From UBA1774 sp045628925 (GTDB lineage Bacteria; Bacillota; Clostridia; Oscillospirales; Oscillospiraceae), in NCBI GenBank assembly GCA_045628925.1, contig JAZQQF010000009.1:1-12299 (forward strand): a stretch of DNA of 12,299 nucleotides. The letters run 5' to 3'. How positions within the stretch are numbered: the stretch's first letter is position 1; every line of letters begins with the position of its first letter. The position numbers and the translations under genes were made by a program. This document shows, piece after piece, positions 1 to 4,070 of this stretch. Under the pieces are notes generated by a model. That model worked only from the letters and a program-made list of their open reading frames with translations, made no database searches and had not been told where the DNA came from.

Positions 1-92
1 TTTACCGGCTGAATGAACCACGCGAGACACAGAGCAACGATCAGGATCACGACCATGATGCGCTGCACGACAGGTTTTCTTACAACTTCCAT
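1..92 (-). CDS. membrane protein after coat gene, partial
   Basis: An open frame starts at ATG 92-90 and runs off the left edge after 30 complete codons. It has a good GGAGG ribosome binding site at about 100-104. The visible N-terminus is MEVVRKPVVQR, followed by a hydrophobic stretch of about 15 residues (IMVVILIVALCLAWF), which fits a signal peptide or signal anchor with a basic N-region. It lies directly after the coat-gene terminator, the place occupied in f1 by gene III, the adsorption protein. A minor coat or attachment protein is therefore possible, but only position supports this. The rest of the protein is outside the window. Confidence 0.6.
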   Translation of the reverse strand, partial: MEVVRKPVVQRIMVVILIVALCLAWFIQPV

Positions 93-106
93 CTCAATTC
101 CTCCCC

Positions 107-149
107 GAAAAAACGCGCCTACACCATAAAGGCGCAGGCGCGTTTTTTC
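107..149 (-). terminator. terminator after the coat gene
   Basis: A perfect 14-bp inverted repeat (107-120 with 136-149; arm GAAAAAACGCGCCT) has a 15-base loop and runs of T on both sides, so it can work in either direction. On the minus strand it follows the coat stop by 8 bases. Its T-run almost touches the ribosome binding site of the next gene. Filamentous phages place a terminator just after the major coat gene so that the coat is made in excess and the next genes depend on read-through. Confidence 0.85.
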
Positions 150-157
150 TGTGATGA

Positions 158-373
158 TCAGCGACCGGAGACGCGCTTGAAAATCTTGATGCCGATGGTG
201 ATAACGAGAACAGCGCCGAGGACAGCCAGCGCATAGGGGAGGACGGTACCGATCGCGGTGATCGCGTTGTCACTGGTCTCCTGCAGGGAGCTGCCAAGTG
301 TGCTGGTCAGCGTTTCAATGGCGGTGGGGGTATCATCACCGGTGAGCAGCATGACAGGCATAGTTTTCAGCAT
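158..373 (-). CDS. major coat protein-like (pVIII analogue), 71 aa
   Basis: The protein is 71 aa. Start ATG 373-371 was chosen over an upstream in-frame ATG at 469 because AAAGGAGAG lies just before it and the longer form would overlap the preceding gene in full. Layout: a polar, mildly acidic N-terminal half (GDDTPTAIE, QETSDNA), one membrane helix at about residues 44-62 (TVLPYALAVLGAVLVITIG), and a short basic tail (IKIFKRVSGR). The end ITIGIKIFKR closely resembles TIGIKLFKK of the f1/M13 coat protein pVIII. The acidic-hydrophobic-basic pattern is what lets inovirus coat proteins sit in the inner membrane and then pack round ssDNA. No long cleavable leader is seen, so it may insert without processing, as in Pf3. 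It is the fourth gene after the initiator and is followed by a strong terminator. Confidence 0.75.
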   Translation of the reverse strand: MLKTMPVMLLTGDDTPTAIETLTSTLGSSLQETSDNAITAIGTVLPYALAVLGAVLVITIGIKIFKRVSGR

Positions 374-374
374 A

Positions 375-512
375 TCAATCTCTCCTTTCCTCGTCGGGAT
401 CAGTGATCCGTCTGAATAGTTGTATGACTTGACCGCAAGCCCAAGGCAGGAAGGCAAGGCCGCAGCCATAAAGCAGACCCACCCCGAACATACGATAAGC
501 TACCTGATACAT
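375..512 (-). CDS. tiny membrane protein, 45 aa, before coat gene
   Basis: The frame runs from ATG 512-510 to TGA 377-375; the stop lies 1 base before the coat ATG, and its last codons contain the coat ribosome binding site. The protein is 45 aa: a short N-terminus (MYQVAYRMF), one hydrophobic segment at about residues 10-32 (GVGLLYGCGLAFLPWACGQV), then a charged tail (RRITDPDEERRD). Its start lies 4 bases after the stop of the preceding tiny gene. Position and type match the small end-cap proteins pVII/pIX of Ff phages, although similarity cannot be shown at this length. No family is recognised. The tight packing into the operon is the main evidence that it is real. Confidence 0.6.
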   Translation of the reverse strand: MYQVAYRMFGVGLLYGCGLAFLPWACGQVIQLFRRITDPDEERRD

Positions 513-516
513 GACT

Positions 517-690
517 TCACATCCTATCGAGCAGAATACGGATCAGCAGCAGCCCGGCGATCACGCCGAGGAAGCAGCATAGACCCGCAAGAATCAAATT
601 TGCGACTTGCAGCTGAGAAATCAGCTCAGAAAGGAGAGGGGAATAGTCCAGATCGGAAACCAGATACACCAGTTCTTCACCTTCCACCAC
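517..690 (-). CDS. tiny membrane protein, 57 aa, GTG start
   Basis: The frame runs from GTG 690-688 to TGA 519-517, giving 57 aa. The start overlaps the end of the preceding tiny gene by 14 bases in another frame, with the G-rich stretch TAGGGGGTGGC just upstream as a possible ribosome binding site. The N-terminal half is acidic (VEGEELVYLVSDLDY). It is followed by a hydrophobic helix at about residues 31-53 (NLILAGLCCFLGVIAGLLLI) and a short basic end (RILLDRM). An acidic outside, one helix and a basic end is the same plan as a filamentous phage coat protein, so this may be a minor capsid protein. No known family is recognised. The second GTG at 687 is an equally good start. Confidence 0.55.
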   Translation of the reverse strand: MVEGEELVYLVSDLDYSPLLSELISQLQVANLILAGLCCFLGVIAGLLLIRILLDRM

Positions 691-811
691 GCCACCCCCT
701 AATCAGGATCCATAAGCGGCGAGACACCCGGAACAAACGCCGCAGCGCCCAGAAGCCGGAGCCGACCATGCTGATCAGCAAGAACACGCTGAAAAGGTAC
801 TTCAAGACCAA
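677..811 (-). CDS. tiny membrane protein, 44 aa, TTG start
   Basis: The frame runs from TTG 811-809 to TGA 679-677, giving 44 aa and overlapping the last 10 bases of the initiator gene. The TTG is 9 bases after AAGGAGGG, which lies inside the initiator's last codons; a second in-frame TTG follows two codons later, and an ATG at residue 15 is a weaker choice. The protein has a hydrophobic N-terminus (residues 5-20, YLFSVFLLISMVGSGF) and a strongly basic C-terminus with nine Arg. It is a one-helix membrane protein in the position of f1 gene VII. It is too short to match to a family. Overlapping genes and the strong ribosome binding site are the evidence. Confidence 0.55.
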   Translation of the reverse strand: MVLKYLFSVFLLISMVGSGFWALRRLFRVSRRLWILIRGWRGGR

Positions 812-1866
812 AACTGCTTGCCCTCCTTTTCGGCTATTTCGTAGTTGATTTCATCTTTCTCTGCCCGGAGCAGCTGCAGCGCTTTCTCTGGATCGTAGAA
901 CCTGCCAGCGTCATCAATGGCTGCGTGTGTCTCAATGGCTGCCATCCGTTCAAGGAGCAGCTTCTGACGATCATTAACCGCAGCAGCGTCAACCAGTTCC
1001 TGCAACAGCTGCAGATCATTGTCATGTAGCAGAAGCCAAGTCTTGACCGTGGACAGGCAGTTTTTGCGGAACGTCTGTTCCAACGCCGACAGATTGTATT
1101 CGAGACCTCCAACGGTGACGGCCTGTAGCGCCTGAGCGCCATCTGTCCAGCGCAGCCACCAATCACAGGTATCTATGCGGTCATTGTTCCGGTTCCCGTC
1201 TGGCCGCTTCACCGTGAATCGTAGGAAGTTGATCAGCAGCCCAGCATATGCAGCTGGTACGCTGCCGCCGTCAGAAATGTGATCGGCCAGCGCAATCGCG
1301 TTATCATTGCGCAGCTGCATCTCTACACGTATCCAATGCCGGTCATCATAACCGCGCTCCAGCGCCTTGTTGTAAATCCTCAATCGCGTATCGCTCTGAG
1401 TGCTGCCGAAATATATGGATTGCTCCAGCGGCTTGCCCTCTTTGCTTTCATGCGTCTCGACAATGCGATACTGCCGAGACCGGCTGATAAACTTCCGCTG
1501 CACCGTATGCGTGCGGAGCTTCTTGAAATTCAGAATGCGTTCTTCCTGATCATCACCAGCCACATCTACACGGCTGATATGGACTCCTTTGGTACGCCGC
1601 AGCAGCCGGAACAACGCGACCCAATCAAAGCTGAGATTGTTTTGCGTCTCCAATGCGCGGCAGCCTGATCCCGATAACTCAAACACGCAGCCTATCGTTT
1701 CGTCCCAGTAAATTGAAATCCCTTGCGCGAATTTCGCTTGCGAATACCCGAACTTGTGCCACTCTTTTTCCTCAAAACTCAGACCCTCAAGACCTAAAAT
1801 CCGTATCCAGTTATCGACATCAGGAGACCTGTCCGAAAAGGTTAGCCAATCTATCAGAATCTCCAT
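802..1866 (-). CDS. rolling-circle replication initiator (PF02486-type, RstA/gpII role)
   Basis: The 354-aa protein resembles the replication initiation factor family (Rep_trans, PF02486) found in CTX-type phages, other inoviruses and pT181-type plasmids. Visible family-like blocks are VFELSGSGCRALE (61-73), the acidic motif SRVDVAGDD (98-106), IYFGSTQSDTRLRIYNK (151-167) and WIRVEMQLR (178-186). The family nicks one strand at the double-strand origin through a Tyr and starts rolling-circle synthesis; the Tyr of RIYNK is a candidate but I cannot be sure which Tyr acts. The C-terminal third (about 250-354) is helical, charged and not recognised. ATG 1866-1864 has only a weak ribosome binding site (CAGGGG), which would keep the level low. 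The gene is third in the operon and its end carries the ribosome binding site of the next gene. Confidence 0.85.
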   Translation of the reverse strand: MEILIDWLTFSDRSPDVDNWIRILGLEGLSFEEKEWHKFGYSQAKFAQGISIYWDETIGCVFELSGSGCRALETQNNLSFDWVALFRLLRRTKGVHISRVDVAGDDQEERILNFKKLRTHTVQRKFISRSRQYRIVETHESKEGKPLEQSIYFGSTQSDTRLRIYNKALERGYDDRHWIRVEMQLRNDNAIALADHISDGGSVPAAYAGLLINFLRFTVKRPDGNRNNDRIDTCDWWLRWTDGAQALQAVTVGGLEYNLSALEQTFRKNCLSTVKTWLLLHDNDLQLLQELVDAAAVNDRQKLLLERMAAIETHAAIDDAGRFYDPEKALQLLRAEKDEINYEIAEKEGKQFWS

Positions 1867-1980
1867 TTTGACCCCTGTTTCTAACTGTTAAAGTTCTATT
1901 TTCCCGCCATCGTTTTCGGGAGAATGACGAATAGCACCCCCATGCTATCCTCGGGGGGTGCTGCCGGCAGCCGTGCCGGC
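1867..1980. repeat. competing hairpins before the initiator gene
   Basis: Two overlapping inverted repeats lie at the end of the 90-aa gene and in the gap before the initiator. AGCACCCCC (1933-1941) can pair with 1954-1962, or ATAGCA (1931-1936) can pair with TGCTAT (1943-1948). GCCGGC occurs twice at 1963-1968 and 1975-1980. No T-run follows on the minus strand. They could be an attenuator, an RNA element controlling initiator translation, or an origin hairpin. This is structure seen in the sequence, with no assigned role. Confidence 0.4.
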
Positions 1981-2217
1981 AAACTCAAAACTTCGCGTCT
2001 TGTTTCCGTCCTTTTCGCCTCTGACTTCGGTCATCTTGTACTGATCAGAAATGTCATGCGCTTCGGTAATCTCATACACCTGAATCCGAAATGAGTGAGG
2101 GTAGTCATATCCAAACTGGTCGTACAGATTCGCTATGAAAGAACGAAGATCGCGCTTGTCGATCAGCTTGACAACATCGAAAAGGAAGGGAACGGAGTAC
2201 CTGACGATATATTTCAT
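1945..2217 (-). CDS. conserved-position phage protein, unknown, 90 aa
   Basis: The protein is 90 aa. Start ATG 2217-2215 was chosen because GGAGGG lies 4 bases before it; a longer frame to 2316 would run into the preceding gene and has no ribosome binding site. It is soluble, with mixed charge, many aromatics and Tyr in the middle (NLYDQFGYDYPHSFRIQVYEI), and a small-residue tail (FAGTAAGSTPRG). There is no signal peptide, membrane helix or motif that I recognise. It sits between the ssDNA-binding-like gene and the initiator in one operon, so a role in phage DNA replication or its control is possible, but that is only inferred from position. Confidence 0.65.
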   Translation of the reverse strand: MKYIVRYSVPFLFDVVKLIDKRDLRSFIANLYDQFGYDYPHSFRIQVYEITEAHDISDQYKMTEVRGEKDGNKTRSFEFAGTAAGSTPRG

Positions 2218-2251
2218 TGTCCCTCCTGACCCCAATTTCTGTATATGGCAA

Positions 2252-2277
2252 TGCCCGCGGGGGGTCATCCGCGGGCA
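2252..2277. repeat. GC-rich hairpin between two phage genes
   Basis: A perfect 9-bp inverted repeat, TGCCCGCGG (2252-2260) with CCGCGGGCA (2269-2277), has an 8-base loop. It lies between the stop of the 79-aa gene and the ribosome binding site of the 90-aa gene. On the minus strand no T-run follows, so it is not a normal terminator. It may reduce read-through or protect the upstream mRNA so that the ssDNA-binding protein is made in excess over the initiator. Confidence 0.6.
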
Positions 2278-2287
2278 GCCTGACGCA

Positions 2288-2527
2288 TTATTTAATCGGG
2301 AGAATCTCGTCAACACGACCCCACTTATTCAGCGAGACCATGACAGCATCACCCAGCTGGGGAACATAGCCAGACAGAGTTTCAGAGGAAACGGAAAGCT
2401 CAGCATAACATTCTCCCTCGCTGCCTTCCACTTCCTTTGTCATCCAGAAATCGATACCGGCATATCGTTTTCCGTCTTTACCAACTCTGTCATACGGCTT
2501 TTTCCCAACAATCACACCCTTCGGCAT
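2288..2527 (-). CDS. candidate single-stranded DNA-binding protein (gpV role), 79 aa
   Basis: The protein is 79 aa, ATG 2527-2525, with AAAGGAGGA 8 bases upstream. It is small, with a predicted all-beta feel: alternating polar/hydrophobic runs (GVIVGKKPYDRV, KRYAGIDFWMT, CYAELSVSSET, GDAVMVSLNKWGRVDEI) and exposed aromatics (Tyr22, Phe27, Trp28, Tyr41, Tyr54, Trp69). Such a size and pattern fits the gene V-type OB-fold proteins of filamentous phages (87 aa in f1), which coat the new strand and stop its conversion to double strand. There is no sequence motif that proves this. It is the first gene after the repressed phage promoter and shares the operon with the initiator. Confidence 0.5.
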   Translation of the reverse strand: MPKGVIVGKKPYDRVGKDGKRYAGIDFWMTKEVEGSEGECYAELSVSSETLSGYVPQLGDAVMVSLNKWGRVDEILPIK

Positions 2528-2547
2528 TTCGGCGTCCTCCTTTCTCT

Positions 2548-2602
2548 GAATGTCCCTGAATGTCAGGGCATCCCAAGCATACAGAGAATGTCAGAGAATG
2601 TC
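2548..2602. promoter_or_regulatory. four-site operator, GAATGTC repeats
   Basis: GAATGTC occurs four times in the same direction: 2548-2554, 2558-2564, 2586-2592 and 2596-2602. They form two pairs, each with exactly 10-bp spacing, one helical turn, and the pairs are 38 bp apart. The upstream pair covers the -35 and spacer of the phage promoter; the other pair lies near the transcription start and includes the palindrome CCCTGA-ATG-TCAGGG (2554-2568). Ribbon-helix-helix dimers typically bind direct or inverted short sites one turn apart, and the adjacent gene encodes such a protein. Confidence 0.75.
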
Positions 2603-2604
2603 AA
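2576..2604 (-). promoter_or_regulatory. phage operon promoter
   Basis: On the minus strand, TTGACA (2604-2599), a 17-base spacer and TATGCT (2581-2576) make a near-consensus sigma-A promoter pointing into the 79-aa gene and the phage operon. The start of transcription is expected near 2569. Two GACATTC repeats lie over the -35 and spacer, so a bound repressor would block RNA polymerase. Confidence 0.8.
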
Positions 2605-2623
2605 GACTTGAAAGGAGAAAATC

Positions 2624-2791
2624 ATGGAAAAAACTACGACCCAAATCACAATCAGACTCACGGAAGAACAGAAACAACAGCTTTTCGCAGCTGCAGAACA
2701 GGAACAAAGACCGGTTGCCAATCTTGTGAAAGTGGCGATCTCGGAATATCTTGACCGGCACAAGAGAAACCAGCAGACCAGCATCACCTAA
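2624..2791 (+). CDS. ribbon-helix-helix protein, likely phage repressor
   Basis: The protein is 55 aa, ATG 2624 with AAAGGAGAAAATC before it and TAA at 2789-2791. It has the plain ribbon-helix-helix (Arc/CopG) plan: strand TQITIRL (6-12), helix A from TEEQKQQLFAAAEQEQ (13-28), a turn at RPVANL, and helix B from VKVAISEYLDRHKR (35-48). In this family two chains form a two-stranded sheet that reads the major groove. The gene is transcribed away from the phage operon, with the repeats and phage promoter between the two start codons. That is the layout of CTX phage RstR and rstA, where the repressor is instead an HTH protein. It probably represses the phage operon and itself. An antitoxin-type role is less likely because no toxin gene is next to it. 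Confidence 0.75.
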   Translation: MEKTTTQITIRLTEEQKQQLFAAAEQEQRPVANLVKVAISEYLDRHKRNQQTSIT

Positions 2792-2804
2792 TCGTAACGT
2801 GTCT

Positions 2805-2863
2805 GCCCGGAGCTAAATCCGGTGCATCCAGTGTGCGCACTGGAAACCGGATTTCCTCCGGGC
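2805..2863. repeat. long interrupted hairpin, candidate phage origin or packaging signal
   Basis: Three stacked inverted repeats share one axis: GCCCGGAG (2805-2812) with 2856-2863, AAATCCGGT (2815-2823) with 2846-2854, and CCAGT (2828-2832) with 2839-2843. Together they give 22 paired bases with small bulges and a 6-base loop. No T-run follows directly, so it is a poor terminator for the upstream small gene. Long imperfect hairpins of this kind form the packaging signal and the complementary-strand origin in Ff phages. Confidence 0.65.
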
Positions 2864-2977
2864 GATTTACCTTGGAAGTTCCGTTAGGCTGCTAATTCTT
2901 TTTTAAAGCAGGACATGAGCTGACCTGACAGGCACTGCAGCGCACCGACCTTGCAGCGCTCTGAGCGTGGGCAGAAT

Positions 2978-3027
2978 GCGCGGGGGCTGTTGTTCATGCC
3001 AGCCGCTTCGCTCTGGCATCTCCGCGC
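2978..3027. repeat. nested stem-loop
   Basis: GCGCGG (2978-2983) can pair with CCGCGC (3022-3027), enclosing a second stem ATGCCAG (2996-3002) with CTGGCAT (3013-3019). It is probably part of the phage intergenic region. It lacks the features of a tRNA. Confidence 0.45.
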
Positions 3028-3047
3028 TCAAGCTGGAAGCAACCATT

Positions 3048-3083
3048 CTACATTGAACAAAATTTTTATTTTGTTCAATGTAG
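3048..3083. repeat. perfect palindrome, dif-like candidate attachment site
   Basis: Two 16-bp arms (CTACATTGAACAAAAT and its exact complement) flank TTTT. With one G-T pair the symmetry extends to 3044-3087. The core can be read as 11-6-11: ATTGAACAAAA (3052-3062), TTTTTA, TTTTGTTCAAT (3069-3079). The right arm matches the E. coli dif XerD arm TTATGTTAAAT at 9 of 11 positions, and by symmetry the left arm does too. Many inoviruses use the host XerCD recombinase at dif. Perfect symmetry is unusual for dif; an operator is the main alternative. Confidence 0.45.
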
Positions 3084-3149
3084 GATGATCCGCAAAAAGC
3101 CGGGTCAGGGCCGTTCGGCGACCCTTCCCCGGATCGGAGGCATTCGGAA

Positions 3150-4010
3150 ATGAAACTCTATGAACTGAGCACGATCAAGCCGCTGCTGGAACGGCACGGC
3201 TTTCATTTTTCAAAGTCGCTGGGTCAGAACTTTCTGATCCAGGAATGGGTCCCGCAGCGCATTCTGCAGGTATCGAATGTGGACGATGGCTGCGGCGTAC
3301 TGGAGATCGGCCCGGGCATCGGCGTGCTGACGCAGGAGCTTTGCGGCGCTGCGAAAAAAGTCGTCTCCGTGGAACTGGATACGGCGCTGCTGCCGGTACT
3401 GGATGAAACGCTGGCGGAATTTGATAACGTGAAGATCATCAATCGGGACGTGCTGAAGCTGGATATCGGCAGCCTGCTGGACGCGGAGTTTGCCGGTCTG
3501 CGTCCGATGGCCTGCGCGAACCTTCCGTATAATATCACGACGCCGGTGCTGAAAGCGCTGCTTGAGCTGGACCGGTTCGAGCAGATCACGGTCATGATCC
3601 AGAAAGAGGTCGCGCAGCGCATCTGCGCGAAGCCCGGCACCGCCGAATACGGTGCGTTTTCCCTCTTTGTGCGCTATTATGCCAGGCCAACGATCTGCTT
3701 TGACGTACCGCCCGGCTGCTTCCACCCGCAGCCCAAGGTGACTTCCAGCGTCATCACTTTGGAACGCATCGCACCGCCTGAGGGGCTGCTGGACAAGGAG
3801 ATGCTGTTCAGCCTGACGAGGGCCGCCTTTGCACAGCGGCGCAAGACGCTTGTGAACGGTCTCTCCCCCCTGTTTGCCGGGAAGCTGAACAAGGCGGAAA
3901 TCATTCAGGTACTTGCAGATTGCGGGTTCGACGAGCGTGTCCGCGGTGAGACGCTGAGCCTTGCAGAATTTACGCGCCTGTCCAACCGATTCTCTCAGCT
4001 CCTGAAATGA
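3150..4010 (+). CDS. ksgA: 16S rRNA (adenine1518/1519-N6) dimethyltransferase
   Basis: The 286-aa enzyme transfers methyl groups from S-adenosylmethionine to two adjacent adenines in helix 45 of 16S rRNA during late small-subunit assembly. Its loss gives kasugamycin resistance. Visible motifs are SKSLGQNFL (21-29), SAM-binding LEIGPGIGVLT (51-61), the acidic Glu75 after VVSV, and catalytic NLPYNITTPV (124-133). The C-terminal rRNA-binding part contains FAQRRKTLVNGL. Length is normal. Start ATG 3150 follows GGAGG by 9 bases. In many Firmicutes rnmV and tatD-type genes precede ksgA; here the prophage right end lies immediately upstream, which fits insertion just before this gene. A terminator follows 13 bases after the stop. 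Confidence 0.97.
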   Translation: MKLYELSTIKPLLERHGFHFSKSLGQNFLIQEWVPQRILQVSNVDDGCGVLEIGPGIGVLTQELCGAAKKVVSVELDTALLPVLDETLAEFDNVKIINRDVLKLDIGSLLDAEFAGLRPMACANLPYNITTPVLKALLELDRFEQITVMIQKEVAQRICAKPGTAEYGAFSLFVRYYARPTICFDVPPGCFHPQPKVTSSVITLERIAPPEGLLDKEMLFSLTRAAFAQRRKTLVNGLSPLFAGKLNKAEIIQVLADCGFDERVRGETLSLAEFTRLSNRFSQLLK

Positions 4011-4023
4011 TGCATAATCGAAA

Positions 4024-4070
4024 CGCCCGGAACCGAGCATTCACTCGATTCCGGGCGATATTTCATTTTT
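4024..4070. terminator. terminator between ksgA and convergent gene
   Basis: Arms 4024-4037 and 4044-4057 (CGCCCGGAA, one mismatch, then CGAG) with a 6-base loop are followed on the plus strand by ATATTTCATTTTT. The two genes converge with 52 bases between stops. The T-rich side mainly serves ksgA; the minus-strand side has only a short TTTCGATTAT. Confidence 0.85.

Larger units (their letters stand above)
1..3087 (-). mobile_element. inovirus-like (filamentous phage) prophage, partial
   Basis: The minus-strand genes from 2527 down to 1 form one compact, mostly overlapping operon: ssDNA-binding-like protein, unknown 90-aa protein, rolling-circle initiator, three tiny one-helix membrane proteins, a major-coat-like protein, a terminator, then a further membrane protein. 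This matches the order around genes II-VII-IX-VIII-III of f1/M13. A divergent small repressor-like gene and a structured non-coding region lie at the right end, next to chromosomal ksgA. The Zot/pI assembly ATPase that would confirm an inovirus is not in the window and should lie beyond position 1. The right limit is an inference, placed at the dif-like palindrome at 3048-3083. Alternatives are a rolling-circle plasmid remnant or an integrative element, but the coat-like protein argues for a phage. Confidence 0.75.
2792..3149. other. non-coding, highly structured region at prophage right end
   Basis: No convincing coding frame is seen over 358 bases. The region holds the long hairpin at 2805-2863, a T-rich patch (2897-2904), direct repeats of TGCAGCGC (2936-2943 and 2952-2959), a nested stem at 2978-3027, the AT-rich palindrome at 3048-3083 and the leader of ksgA. 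Filamentous phages keep their origins and packaging signal as hairpins in such an intergenic region. No clear ksgA promoter could be picked. Confidence 0.6.

Noticed and set aside
420..848. Plus-strand open frame of 142 codons across the tiny phage genes
   Set aside because: It is Arg/Pro/Ser-rich with no ribosome binding site and lies opposite the phage operon; the minus-strand frames have good start signals and membrane-protein patterns.
2548..2602. Possible CRISPR remnant because of repeated short units
   Set aside because: The repeats are 7-10 bp with 10-bp period, far too short, and fit an operator over a promoter.
2805..2863. Simple terminator for the ribbon-helix-helix gene
   Set aside because: No T-run follows the stem; the nearest one is more than 30 bases away. 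A contribution to termination is still possible, but it is not called as a terminator.
2978..3027. Possible tRNA
   Set aside because: There is an outer and an inner stem, but no T-loop TTCGA, no anticodon arm of proper size and no CCA-type acceptor layout.
3210..4040. Minus-strand open frame of 276 codons opposite ksgA
   Set aside because: Mirror of ksgA, whose motifs are clear.
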